64,000 nucleotides of DNA, from the NCBI GenBank assembly GCA_950097015.1, contig CATNEN010000039.1, positions 1,116,001-1,180,000 of the forward strand, given 5' to 3'. The translations under genes were made by a program, and so were the position numbers. This DNA is from Macrostomum hystrix (taxonomy: Eukaryota > Platyhelminthes > Macrostomidae). Each line of letters begins with the position of its first letter. The stretch's first letter is position 1. The notes beneath the pieces are model-generated. The model had not been told where the DNA came from. It saw nothing but the letters and a program-made list of their open reading frames with translations, and did no database searches. This document shows positions 10,731 to 22,399 of this stretch, piece by piece.

Positions 10731-13700
10731 CTAGAGGCCCTTGTTGAAGTAGAACCTCTGACTGTCCACGAAGCCCCTGGCCCTCATCCTGGCGTACTCG
10801 GGCTGGTCGAATCGCTTCAGCTGCTGCAGGTAGACGGAGCTGCGGGGAACAAGCAGTAGGCAAGTGCCAGTTATTCCATGGGCAAGATGTACAGCCAGTG
10901 GCACAGCAAAGGATAATTAAGTGTCTCGCTTAAACGGACAATTTCTCAGATGCGATTCGAACTCTGGACGCCTAGACACGGCTAGACTTTTCATTTTTAT
11001 AGCTCATACTAATGACTCATCTTAGCCAAACGAGATATTTGGCAACTCCAGTGTACAGTTTTGGAGGCAGCGAGCGGCCTGACGAGGTCGAAATGTGATT
11101 GGCTGGGCCGAGTTTGGTTGCTGCTATTTTTAGAAAACTTTTTGGGAAACCCCGAATTCAACCAGACTCAATCGTGCCCCAAAAAGCGTGTTAGTCTATA
11201 CAAAGCCTGGCTGACTCACCTGTTCTGTGGAAATATGGCACAGGCCGACGGAACCATGAACAGCAGGCTGCAAGGGAGAGCAAGGGGCAAGGCATGAGGT
11301 GATGCGGCCACGAGGAGGCGGGTGAGAGGGCGGACTCACAAGCAGCCAACGAACAGCGTCTGCAGTGGCGCGTCTAGGATGGCTCGGCGTCTGGCGAACC
11401 ACCGGGCCGTCTCCAGGCGCTCCATAATGAAAGGCGTCACCACTGAGCAAGATGCGGGATTGGACAGCGAACGTATGCAATTGAATGTATCTGAGTGAGC
11501 ACTGAGATTGTGATCGGCTTAGCTCAGGGAGTGGGATAAAGAAGATAAACGGATTCGGGTGGAGGTTGGTGAATTTGGTGGGGTAGGTTAAGTACTGTTG
11601 AGGGTAGGTAGGGTAGGTTTAGTACTGTTGAGGGTAGGTAGGGTAGGTTTAGTACTGTTGAGGGTAGGTTCAGTACTGTTGAGGGTAGGTTCAGTACTGT
11701 TGAGGGTAGTTTCAGTATTGTTGAGGGTAGGTTCAGTACTGTTGAGGGTAGGTTCAGTACTGTTGAGGGTAGGTTCAGTACTGTTGAGGGTAGGTTCAGT
11801 ACTGTTGAGGGTAGGTTCAGTACTGTTGAGGGTAGGTTCAGTATTGTTGAGGGTAGGTTCAGTACTGTTGAGGGTAGGTTCAGTATTGTTGAGGGTAGGT
11901 TCAGTCTGTTGAGGGTAGGTTCAGTACTGTTGAGGGTAGGTTCAGTCTGTTAAGGGTAGGTTCAGTACTGTTGAGGGTAGGTTCAGTACTGTTGAGGGTA
12001 GGTTCAGTACTGTTGAGGGTAGTTTCAGTATTGTTGAGGGTAGGTTCAGTACTGTTGAGGGTAGGTTTAGTACTGTTGAGGGTAGGTTCAGTATTGTTGA
12101 GGGTAGGTTCAGTCTGTTGAGGGTAGGTTTAGTACTGTTGAGGGTAGGTTCAGTACTGTTGAGGGTAGTTTTAGTACTGTTGAGGGTAGGTTCAGTACTG
12201 TTGAGGGTAGGTTCAGTATTGTTGAGGGTAGGTTCAGTACTGTTGAGGGTAGGTTTAGTACTGTTGAGGGTAGGTTCAGTACTGTTGAGGGTAGTTTCAG
12301 TACTGTTGAGGGTAGGTTCAGTACTGTTGAGGGTAGGTTCAGTACTGTTGAGGATAGTTTCAGTACTGTTGAGGGTAGGTTCAGTACTGTTGAGGGTAGG
12401 TTTAGTAGACTCGAAGGCAGGTAGGTTAGTCGGTTAGGTAGCCCTACCCCACTAGGGTTGGTTTGGTAGACTCAAGGGTAGGCCGGGTATGTAAATAGCC
12501 TAGTTGACACGAAAGATACGGTTGCTATGGCAACTCACGCATTCCCGGCGCAGCCATGGTGATACGAGAAGTGACTACCTGAGCGATGCCTTTGCATGCA
12601 GCGTACTGAAAAAAGACAATAGCGAGAAATAAAAGTGCGCCAGTCATCGGCCCCAGGACACCTGACATAAAAAACTCACCCGGGAAGTGCCAACCGGCTC
12701 ACCGGCCTCGTCTTTGACCTGCACGCCCTGGGCAATCTCGGCCTGGCGCATGAGGGGCAAGTTGACCATGTTGGCCGCAGCCACGGCAACAAACGGCACG
12801 AAGCGCTGAGCGAACGGCGGCGCCCGCTTGGCCAGCAAGGCCTTCAGGCCCAGCGAGACGGCGATGGCGGAGCTGGTGGCCGAGGTGTAAGCGATCAGCA
12901 GCTGCTGGTTGGTGATGCCCGAATTGGCGTTCCGGTTGGTGTAGTTTACCAGCGCGTTGAACGACTGGTTCACCCACTGCCAGAACACCACCTGGAGTGC
13001 ATTACCTAAGACTGGTTCACCCACTGCCAGAACACCAGCTGGAGTGCATCACCTGAGACTGGTTCACCCACTGCCAGAACGCCAGCTGGAGTGCATCACC
13101 TGAGACTGGTTCACCCACTGCCAGAACACCAGCTGGAGTGCATCACCTGAGACTGGTTCACCCACTGCCAGAACACCAGCTGGAGTGCATTACCTAAGAC
13201 TGGTTCACCCACTGCCAGAACACCACCTGGAGTGCATCACCTGAGACTGGTTCACCCACTGCCAGAACACCAGCTGGAGTGCATCACCTGAGACTGGTTC
13301 ACCCACTGCCAGAACACCAGCTGGAGTGCATCACCTGAGACTGGTTCACCCACTGCCAGAACACCAGCTGGAGTGCATCACCTGAGACTGGTTCACCCAC
13401 TGCCAGAACACCAGCTGGAGTGCATCACCTGAGACTGGTTCACCCACTGCCAGAACACCAGCTGGAGTGCATCACCTGAGACTGGTTCACCCACTGCCAG
13501 AACGCCAGCTGGAGTGCATCACCTGAGACTGGTTCACCCACTGCCAGAACACCAGCTGGAGTGCATCACCTGAGACTGGTTCACCCACTGCCAGAACACC
13601 ACCTGGAGTGCATTACCTGAGACTAGCAGACCCAAACTGAATAATAAATAAAGCTGTGCACCTGAGGCAGATCCCACCCGCAGTCGCAGCTCACCTGAGC

Positions 13701-14033
13701 TGAGGTCCGATAGAAGGCCAGCAGGGCGCCCGTCAGGGCCATTCCGCCAGGCACCTGGAAGGACATCCGGCCGGCCACATTCTGCAGCTCGCCGGAGTCC
13801 GGGTGGTAGGCGCTCTCGAACAGCTGTTTGGCCCGCAGCAGCTCAAGCAGCGGCACGGTGCGCGGGTCCAGTTCTCCGGAGCGGCAGGCCAGCATCAAGC
13901 GGCGGCTGGACTCCAGCTGGGCGCGGCTGGCGAACACCGAGCGGGGATCCGTCAGCCAGGCGAAGTGGCGCAGCCGGCCCCAGAAAGTGCCCTGATCCCA
14001 CAGCGGCTTGGTGACATCAGTGACAGAGTGCAT
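10731..14033 (-). CDS. SFXN: Sideroflexin (mitochondrial serine transporter family)
   Basis: Sideroflexins are multi-pass inner mitochondrial membrane carriers; SFXN1/3 import serine for one-carbon metabolism. Six exons: 14033-13695, 12991-12680, 12605-12539, 11442-11340, 11267-11220, 10839-10731. All have GT/AG borders and compatible phases, giving 325 residues (human SFXN1 is about 322). Family signatures run in order: [18 protein letters not shown], the HPD motif in SAYHPDSGE (residue 77 on), [67 protein letters not shown], and the C-terminal YFNKGL. An acceptor (TTTCGCAG) ends 18 nt before the ATG. Intron 1 is filled by copies of its own 3' junction with exon 2; intron 3 holds a 21-bp array. 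The orthology class within SFXN1-5 is not resolved. Confidence 0.95.
11590..12420. repeat. 21-bp minisatellite in SFXN intron 3
   Basis: About 39 copies of a 21-bp unit, GAGGGTAGGTTCAGTACTGT plus T, with C/T and C/A variants and two-base deletions (CAGTCTG). It fills most of intron 11443-12538. Open plus-strand frames (repeated LLRVGSV) are artefacts. Confidence 0.95.
12961..13625. repeat. 47-bp array of duplicated 3' splice site and exon start in SFXN intron 1
   Basis: Fourteen or so copies of a 47-bp unit. Read on the gene (minus) strand, each unit is ATGCACTCCAG followed by codons for [V/L]VFWQWVNQS, then CAGGTGATG. The last unit is the genuine start of exon 2 (acceptor at 12992). Thus every unit carries a copy of the real acceptor and about 28 bp of coding sequence, plus a donor-like CAG/GTGATG. 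Most copies read CAG/CTGGTG; three, including the real one, read CAG/GTGGTG. Confidence 0.93.
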
Positions 14034-14095
14034 GAGTCTGATTGGGACTGACTGCGAAAGCTGTGGGAGCGGGAACAGATCGACTCTGGCTGCGG

Positions 14096-14505
14096 ATCCT
14101 GCTACGGTTCCTGCTACGGTTCTAGATACGATTCCTGCTACGCTTCTATTATAGATACGGTTCTAGATACGGTTCTAGATACGGTTCTAGATACGGTTCC
14201 TGCTACGGTTCTAGATACGGTTCTAGATACGGTTCCTGCTACGGTTCTAGATACGGTTCTAGATACGGTTCCTGCTACGGTTCTAGATACGGTTCTAGAT
14301 ACGGTTCCTGCTACGGTTCTAGATACGGTTCCTGCTACGGTTCTAGATACGGTGCCTGCTACGGTTCTAGATACGGTTCTAGATACGGTTCTAGATACGG
14401 TTCCTGCTACGGTTCTAGATACGATTCCTGCTACGGTTCTAGATACGGTTCCTGCTACGGTTCTAGATACGGTTCCTGCTACGGTTCTAGATGCGGTTCC
14501 TGCCT
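14096..14505. repeat. 12-bp minisatellite array
   Basis: About 34 units of 12 bp in two flavours, GGTTCTAGATAC and GGTTCCTGCTAC, in irregular order. It lies just upstream of the SFXN start codon. The TTCTAGAT core is shared with the unrelated-looking array at 1-640. Confidence 0.93.
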
Positions 14506-15720
14506 TGACTGCTTTGATTTTAGCAAGTCTTTAAGATAATTAAAAACACAAGAAAATTAAAATACGACAAGTTTTTCTGCAAAACAAGTTAAGCAAGTCC
14601 AGCATTTATTCACACTGTACTGAAATGCTATCACTAACAATTTGAAACTATAGAACTATAAAATAGAACTCATTGAACATGATTGCACAAGAAAGGCCGT
14701 GGGACTGCAACAAGCCACAAACTTCTAACGCATGATGTTATGATGTTAACGCATGATGTTATGATGTTAACGCAGGATGTTAACAGAAATTTTATGAAAA
14801 ATATGCCAATATGTTGGACAATGTACAGGATTTCTCAATTAGTTTCGTAGGGGACTAACTAATTGTAGCTTCTTAAAAATCGAATATAATTTAAGTTTCT
14901 AAGAAATCTACACATATTTCTAGTCTCTAAGAAATCGACAAAAATTATAGTTTCTAAGAAATCGACATAATTTTATTTTGTAAAAAATCTACATATATTT
15001 TTAGTTTCCAGGAAATCGACAAAAATTTAGATTTTAAGAAATCGATACATAATTTTAGTTTCCAAGGAATCGAAATAATTTTAGTTTCTAAGAAATCGAC
15101 ATTTATTTCTAGTTTCTAAGAAATCGACATATAATTTTTGTTTCTAAGAAATCGACATATAATTTTTGTTTCTAAGAAATGGACATATAATTGTTCTTTC
15201 TAAGAAATCGACATATAATTTTTGTTTCTAAGAAATGGACATATAATTTTTGTTTCTAAGAAATCGACATATAATTTTTGTTTCTAAGAAATCGACATAT
15301 AACTTCAGTACCTAGAAATCGAGATCTAATTTCAGTAACTAAGAAATAACATATAATTTTAGTTTCTAAGAAATCGACGCATAATTTCAGTTTTAGGGAA
15401 TCGGCATATAATACACAATTTCAACAAAATCGTGCTAGATCTATTATTATTTCTACGAAATCACCCTCAGCTTTGTTTTAAGGAAATCATTATAAATTCA
15501 GTCTGAGTTTTTACGAGATATACATATGTCTAGTGTAAGAGTTGTACTTCCTAATAAAATAATATTTAGAAGTGCTAGGTGATATCTAAGAAATAAGAGA
15601 CAAATCACTGCGAATTTCCAGGAAATCAAGCGACATTAGTATCCATGGTTTCTTAGAAAAACTGTAAGAACTTTAGCACCAACACAAAACACGTGGCCAA
15701 TAGAAATGGTGGAATTTCAG
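14506..15720. repeat. AT-rich spacer with a degenerate ~28-bp repeat
   Basis: From about 14860 to 15410 a degenerate unit of about 28 bp (TTTCTAAGAAATCGACATAT plus AATTTTTG) repeats some 19 times, far more diverged than the other arrays. It is probably an old array. The flanks 14506-14860 and 15411-15720 are unique AT-rich sequence between the RRM-like gene and SFXN. No gene seen. Confidence 0.75.
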
Positions 15721-18700
15721 TTACAGAAGGGCTCCGAGAAGGCGCTCTCGCTGCAGCAGTTCAACAGTGACCCCTACGGGGCCACCCGATTCGCGGGCGC
15801 CCTCGACTGCCGCAGACGCTGACGCTCCGCTCAGCAGGGTGGCCACGGCCTGTCCACAGAAAGGCTGCGGCGTCTGCAGCTGCAGCACCCGGCCGAACCT
15901 GCCGAGCCACCGGCGCAGTCGATAATTCGACAGGCCAGCGGGCAAGTTGCTTAGCAACAGTTTGTTGTCATCGCTCAGGTGTTCGAGGCTTTCAGCGCAC
16001 ATGCAGCTGTCGGCCACCTGCACGCGCACACCGAGACGCTGCAGGCGGGCGGCCAGGTGGCGCGGAGTGGCGCCGCAGTGCGAGTCGACCATCACGTGAC
16101 ACACGCGCCTGCGCGAGTCCACTGCAACGTCCAGCAGGTCGTCGATAAAGTCGCGGCCGAGCAGCAGCCGGACAGCGTCGTGTCGGGTTCGGGCGGCGGC
16201 CGCGGGCAGGTTGTCCAATCGCAGCAGGGCGCGGCAGGACTCCGGCCGGGCGATCCGCAGCCGGCGGCCGTTGAATTCGAAGCTGCCAACTGTCCAAGCC
16301 GCTTCGGCGTTGCCGGCGAGATCGAAGGCGACCAGCCAGCAGCCGGCGGCGGTGTCCGAGTCCAGGCAGAGGACGCGACCGAATTCGGCGGACAGAGCAG
16401 CCAGCATCCGCGCCCTCAGGAGTGCGTCTGGAGCGATAGGAGACCAGCATCATGAATTCTGTGCGTCACTGCATCGCACTCGTGCGAGAGGCAGCCGCTC
16501 TCCCCCTTACCGCCAGCTGATTGGTCGCAATCCTCTTCCAGGCCACAAATTTCCTGGTCGACAAGTCTGGCCCAGGCGGCGGTTCGCGGCACGCCTGACT
16601 TGGGCAGCGTCACCAGGGCGTCGCAGTCTTCGCCGAGCACCGAGGCGGGCAGCCGCAGCAGTCGGCCAGCTAGACTATCGCTCGCCAGCGCGGCGTCGTT
16701 GCTGCCATCGGCGTCCAAGTCGAAAAAGAAGCATCGGCTTCTAGGAAGGTCGAGCGGCACCTTTCCGAGAAACAGGGAAGACATTATTTCTCAGAAACCG
16801 ACAGTGAGCCGTAGCCCTGATGAGCCCTGATGAATCTGGTCGCCAACTGGCCCAACCCGCACTAAGGTCCCTGAGCTCTATTCCGCGACGCAGGGCGCAG
16901 CCGCTGAGAGAAGGCTTGGGGCCTGGGCAGCCCAGACTCACCTTAAGTCGCAGCAGCCGGCCGCAGCCGAGCCCGCCCAGCCAATCAGCCAGCGCCGCCT
17001 GTGCAGCCGCCGACCGGACCGCCTTCTGGGCCGCCGCCGCCGATAGTCCGGGCAGCTCGGCGGCGAACTGCCGCGCAGTCGGAGGCAGCGAGTCCAGCGC
17101 CAGGAACACGGAGCAGGAGCCGCCTGCTAAGCTGAGCTGGGAGCCGGCGAGTTGCCGGTCTATGGAGAGCTTTGCGTTGCCGCTGCTGCCGGCCTCCGTT
17201 ACCGTGGCAACGGCTTCGTCTTTTGCGACGAGAAAGCAGCGCAAAACGCGGCAGCCGCGCCGGCGCAGGGCGTTGGCGATGTCTTCAGCCGCTGTTCTGG
17301 CTGGCAGATTCTTCAGCACGAGCTCAACGGCATTCGGGGGCATGGACGGCTTGCCCAGCTCCACGCTGACTTCCTGGACATTGTCCTGACGCTGGCTACT
17401 CGAATCGAGAACGTGGCAGCGCCGGCCGACAAGAGCCATCCCGGCGTCAGCCATTGCTGCTGGGAAAGCGACTTCCACCCGAGCGTCGGTGATGCGGCGC
17501 GTTGCTAGGCAACCTGAAGTCGGTGAGACGAGAAGCTGCTGTAGACAGCGGAGGGCCAGCTCTGGGGTGAGGCGGCCGCCACGGGGCACCGAGAGCAGCA
17601 GGCAGATCCCGCCTGGAGGCACGAACCCGTGAGACGATTCTAATGCGGCAGCTGAGGAGGGAGCGGAATCAGCTGGGGAGGGAGGGGTTTCAGCTGGGAA
17701 GGGAGCGGAATCAGCTGGGGAGGAAGCGGAATCAGTTGGGGAGGGAGTGGAATCAGCTGGGGAGGGAGCGCAATCAGCTGGGGAGGGAGCGGATTCAGCT
17801 GGGGAGGGAGCGGAATCCGCTGGGGGAGCGGAATCAGCTGGGGAGGGAGCGGAATCAGCTGGGGAGGGAGCGGTTTCAGCTGGGAAGGGAGCGGATTCAG
17901 CTGGGGAGGGAGCGGAATCAGCTGGGGAGGGAGCGGAATCCGCTGGGGGAGCGGAATCAGCTGGGGAGGGAGCGGAATCAGCTGGGGAGGCAGCGGGCAT
18001 CTCAGCCAGAGGGCTGAAGCGAATCGATTTTTTGTTATCAACACATCGAAGGGCCGTGAGTTCGACACCAGAAGACAAGCGAAATGTTCGCCCTGCGAGC
18101 TCTCGCAGCAGCCGCGGCCCTTCGGCCAGCCAGACATCGACGCCGCAGTCGGGAAAGGCGACGGACACCATGCGGCCGATGCGACCCCGACTAAAAAGCT
18201 CGTGCACCTGGCGCATTGTCACAGGCCGACGCCAGCCGGTGGAGCTGCAGACAAGCCGCAGGCGCCAGTCAAGATGCGGACAACGGCCGGGTGCCCACAG
18301 GACCGGGGCGGTCAGGCCCGGAGCCACCTCCAGGCTTCCGCCAAGAAGCTCGAGTGCCCGACAGTCTGGCTCGGACAGCAACCTCACAGCCACGGAGGAG
18401 TCGCGCCGCGCCGTGAGGCACTGAACGGCGCCGTCACCCTGGCCGAAGCGCTGGGCGAAGAAATCGCGCACCGATCGCTGCACCGACGAAGTCACCAAAG
18501 TTGGCAGCTCCGCAGCCAGCAGCGTCGGCGATGTTGACGGCAACTGTCGGGTCTCCCACAGTCGGTAGACCTGCAGCCGGTGCCGCCCGATCAGCAGGTC
18601 GCGCCCAACCAGCTGGCCGGCAGCAGCAGGTGGGCAGTCGAGGAGACGCGCCATGCAGGTGCTGCCGCTGGAGTTCAGGCCGACCCGGGCCAGGCTGGCG

Positions 18701-18813
18701 ACACTGGCAAAGCGGCTCAGGGCCCGGCGGACGGCCTCCAGCGAACAGCCGGCGGGCACGTCCCGCAGGACCAGGTCCAGGGAGGCTGCTGGCTGGGCGG
18801 AGCCTCCAGGCAT
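15721..18813 (-). CDS. Multi-RRM-like protein with expandable SPADSAP linker (function unknown)
   Basis: Three exons, 18813-16942, 16760-16511 and 16427-15721, join through GTGAGT and GTAAGG donors in phases 0 and 1 into 942 residues. Several segments have the beta-alpha-beta pattern of RRM folds. Examples are LDLVLRDVPAGCSLEAVRRA near residue 12, VELVLKNLPARTAAEDIANA near 490, and further degenerate copies to the C-terminus (LLLSNLPAGLSNYRLRRWLG). Canonical aromatic RNP1/RNP2 residues are poorly kept, so RNA binding is inferred, not shown. Between them, about 17 copies of a 7-residue SPADSAP repeat form a disordered linker. Tandem degenerate RRMs recall the N-termini of PARP10/PARP14, but no macrodomain or ART domain is present. 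A CTGCCGCAG acceptor ends 12 nt before the chosen ATG. Confidence 0.7.
17640..18000. repeat. In-frame 21-bp coding minisatellite
   Basis: About 17 copies of a 21-bp unit (TCAGCTGGGGAGGGAGCGGA plus A on the plus strand) inside exon 1 of the RRM-like gene. It encodes SPADSAP on the minus strand. Two units are shortened by exactly 3 bp (PADSAP), so the reading frame is kept, unlike the non-coding arrays nearby. Confidence 0.92.
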
Positions 18814-18865
18814 GGGGACTCGAGGCTGCGGCAGACAATAAGGGAGTCAATTAAAAGCTAGGAGT

Positions 18866-20386
18866 GAACCCATAGAACTCTGAGTGAGCACATTAGAACT
18901 CTGAGTGAGCACATTAGAATCTGAGTGAGCACATTAGAATCTGAGTGAGCACATTAGAACTCTGAGTGAGCCCATTAGAATCTGAGTGAGCACATTAGAA
19001 TCTGAGTGAGCCCATTAGAATCTGAGTGAGTCCATTAGAATCTGAGTGAGCCCATTAGAATCTGAGTGAGCATATTAGAATCTGAGTGAGCCCATTAGAA
19101 TCTGAGTGAGTCCATTAGAATCTGAGTGAGCCCATTAGAATCTGAGTGAGTCCATTAGAATCTGAGTGAGCCCATTAGAATCTGAGTGAGCATATTAGAA
19201 TCTGAGTGAGCACATTAGAATCTGAGTGAGTCCATTAGAATCTGAGTGAGCCCATTAGAATCTGAGTGAGCATATTAGAATCTGAGTGAGCACATTAGAA
19301 TCTGAGTGAGCCCATTAGAATCTGAGTGAGCCCATTATAATCTGAGTGAGTCCATTAGAATCTGAGTGAGCATATTAGAATCTGAGTGAGCACATTAGAA
19401 TCTGAGTGAGCACATTAGAATCTGAGTGAGCCCATTAGAATCTGAGTGAGCCCATTATTATCTGAGTGAGCACATTAGAATCTGAGTGAGCACATTATAA
19501 TCTGAGTGAGTCCATTAGAATCTGAGTGAGCATATTAGAATCTGAGTGAGCACATTAGAATCTGAGTGAGCCCATTAGAATCTGAGTGAGCCCATTATTA
19601 TCTGAGTGAGCACATTATAATCTGAGTGAGCACATTATAATCTGAGTGAGTCCATTAGAATCTGAGTGAGCCCATTAGAATCTGAGTGAGCACATTAGAA
19701 TCTGAGTGAGCACATTAGAATCTGAGTGAGCCCATTAGAATCTGAGTGAGCCCATTATTATCTGAGTGAGCACATTAGAATCTGAGTGAGCACATTATAA
19801 TCTGAGTGAGTCCATTAGAATCTGAGTGAGCATATTAGAATCTGAGTGAGCACATTAGAATCTGAGTGAGCACATTAGAATCTGAGTGAGCCCATTATTA
19901 TCTGAGTGAGCACATTAGAATCTGAGTGAGCACATTATAATCTGAGTGAGTCCATTAGAATCTGAGTGAGCATATTAGAATCTGAGTGAGCACATTAGAA
20001 TCTGAGTGAGCCCATTAGAATCTGAGTGAGCCCATTATTATCTGAGTGAGCACATTATAATCTGAGTGAGCACATTATAATCTGAGTGAGTCCATTAGAA
20101 TCTGAGTGAGCACATTAGAATCTGAGTGAGCCCATTAGAATCTGAGTGAGCCCATTATTATCTGAGTGAGCACATTAGAATCTAAGTGAGCACATTATAA
20201 TCTGAGTGAGTCCATTAGAATCTGAGTGAGCCCATTATTATCTGAGTGAGCACATTATAATCTGAGTGAGCACATTATAATCTGAGTGAGCCCATTGAAC
20301 TCTGAGTGAGCACATTAGAATCTGAGTGAGCACATTATAATCTGAGTGAGCCCATTGAACTCTGAGTGAGCACATTAGAATCTGAG
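18866..20386. repeat. 20-bp minisatellite array
   Basis: About 76 copies of TCTGAGTGAGCACATTAGAA with variants at CACA/CCCA/TCCA/CATA and AGAA/ATAA/ATTA. Variant strings recur in the same order every few hundred bases, showing block duplications. It lies between GUCD1 and the RRM-like gene. Confidence 0.96.
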
Positions 20387-20621
20387 CAAAGCTAATTCAA
20401 TTATAAGTGAAAAAACTAAACAAGCATTTGTCCTGAAAAACAGTAGAAGACAAACATTTAATTATGAAACATCACAGAAAGATCCAAATAGAGCATGAAG
20501 CAAGAACGCATTAGAATTTACAGTGAAATAAAGAAATGCACAGTGCATTGGCACACAGGCTCGGGTATTACAATAGAAGATTCGGGGCAAATGGCCTGCA
20601 ACTGAGCGGCACGCAGAAGTT

Positions 20622-22323
20622 CTACTCGAACACGAATATGAGATCCTCGTCTGTGCCATAGGCAGTGCGGGCGCTGTCAAACTGTCTGTAGGACAGGGTC
20701 TTGAACTCGGCCTGGCGGCTCATGGGGTCTCGGTAAATAACACTGGAGCTGTGCTGCACAAAGCCGCACACCAGGATGTAGTGGCCCTGGTAACTGCCAC
20801 CCGAACTGCAGACCGCGGACAGGCAGTCGCACCTCAGACAGGACTGCGCCGCGGTGGAGAGGGATGGATTGAGTTGTCATGGAAACTGAAGATGATGGCA
20901 TTGCATAAGACTATGTGGGATGAGATTTTTTGAGTTTGGATCAGATAACATCGGTTGAGATTCGATGAGATGGGATGGGATTTGATAAAATAATATTGGA
21001 TGGAATTGAGATTGGATGGGATGAGATTGGATGGGATGAGATTGGATGGGATGAGATTGGATGGGATGAGATTGGATGGGATGTGATAGGAAGGAATGAG
21101 ATTGGATGGGATGTGATTGGTAGGAATGAGATTAGAAGGAATGAGATTGGATGGGATGTGATTGGATGGGATGTGATTGGATGGGATGAGATTGGATGGG
21201 AAGAGATTGGATGGGATGAGATTGGATGGGAAGAGATTGGATGGGATGAGATTGGATGGGAAGAGATTGGGCGTGTTGGGATAATCGGAGTGGTGGCCAA
21301 AGCGCAGCTGCGCCACCAACCTGCAGGAGGGCGGCGCCAGTTTTTCCGGCGTCGATAAGGCAGACGACGGGCCCGGCGCCTGTGGCCAGGTGTTCTAGCA
21401 CAGAGCGTATGGGTAGGTGGCCCTGCTGCACAGCGGCGTCCGGGTGGTGCTCGCGGATCCAGGCCAGGTTGCGGGCGACCCGCTGCTGGTCTGAGCTGAA
21501 TTCGGCCCGGTAAAAGTCCTGGGTAGTGCAGGATTTCAGTCCGAGCTTAATGACTTCTTCTCCCACACCTGTCATCGCTCATTGTATCCACACCTTTAGC
21601 CGTCAAACATTCCCACACCTGTCAAGTGTTAAAGTATCCCAGACCTGTCAGCTGTCAAACTATCCCAGACCTGCCAGCTGTCAAATTATCCCAGACCTGC
21701 CAGCTGTCAAACTATCCCAGACCTGTCAGCTGTCAAACTATCCCAGACCTGCCAGCTGTCAAATTATCCCAGATCTGCCAGCTGTCAAACTATCCCAGAC
21801 CTGCCAGCTGTCAAATTATCCCAGATCTGCCAGCTGTCAAACTATCCCAGATCTGCCAGCTGTCAAATTATCCCAGACCTGTCAGCTGTCAAACTATCCC
21901 AGACCTGCCAGCTGTCAAATTATCCCAGATCTGCCAGCTGTCACACCCAGACCCGCCAAGGCTCACCAGGCTGGCATAGTGCGGGTTGGGCAGCAGGCGG
22001 CGGCTGAATAGGCGTGCCCGCAGGCCGCAGTGTAGCAGGAGGCGCAGCAGGTCGGGACTCCAAACGCTTTGGCCGAGGCCGCTAGCCAGCAGGGCGTCGG
22101 CAAGCATGGCTTCGGGCTGCGGCACCGAGAGTCCGCGCAGCAGCATGCGGGCACAGGCCAGGCCGCAATCCTGGCTGCCCTCCTGCGCCACGTGGGGATA
22201 GCGCTGCAGCAGCACGGCTCCCCGGCGCAGCAGCTCCTCCGCGCCTTCACTGTCGAAAGCTTCAAAGGAGCTGCTTGGAGCAATGACCGACTTGTCTGCC
22301 GGTTCGAAGACTGGAATTGACAT
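20622..22323 (-). CDS. GUCD1: GUCD1-like (guanylyl cyclase domain containing 1)
   Basis: Three exons, 22323-21967, 21518-21321 and 20843-20622, in phase 0, give 257 residues. The family has a papain-like (C39-type) fold; its cellular role is poorly known and the cyclase name is historical. Signatures are [14 protein letters not shown] near the N-terminus, [30 protein letters not shown], then [12 protein letters not shown] and the very conserved end [16 protein letters not shown]. The Cys of DCGLAC and the His of GHYILV are the expected catalytic-type pair. An in-frame ATG at 22359 exists, but an AACCGTTTCAG acceptor lies between it and the ATG at 22323, so I prefer the latter. Introns 1 and 2 hold 26-bp and 15-bp arrays. 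Confidence 0.9.
21003..21270. repeat. 15-bp minisatellite in GUCD1 intron 2
   Basis: About 18 units of ATGGGATGAGATTGG, with variants AAGAG and TGTGA. It keeps frames open on both strands (DEIGW repeats) but lies wholly in intron 20844-21320. Confidence 0.93.
21625..21945. repeat. 26-bp minisatellite in GUCD1 intron 1
   Basis: About 12 copies of a 26-bp unit containing TATCCCAGACCTGTCAGCTG plus TCAAAC, with C/T variants. It begins within about 20 bp of the exon 1 donor. Confidence 0.94.
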
Positions 22324-22399
22324 GGAGAAATGCCAGGAACTGAAACGGTTGGGCGGCAACCAATTTTAGAAGTAGTAGAAGTACAATGGAACACACTCC

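Noticed and set aside
12644-13024. [11 protein letters not shown] start for an SFXN fragment as a separate gene
   Set aside because: That reading runs through the splice acceptor into the intron array; exon 2 begins at 12991.
22324-22359. ATG at 22359 as GUCD1 start
   Set aside because: A CAACCGTTTCAG acceptor sits between this ATG and the next one, so the first is probably removed.
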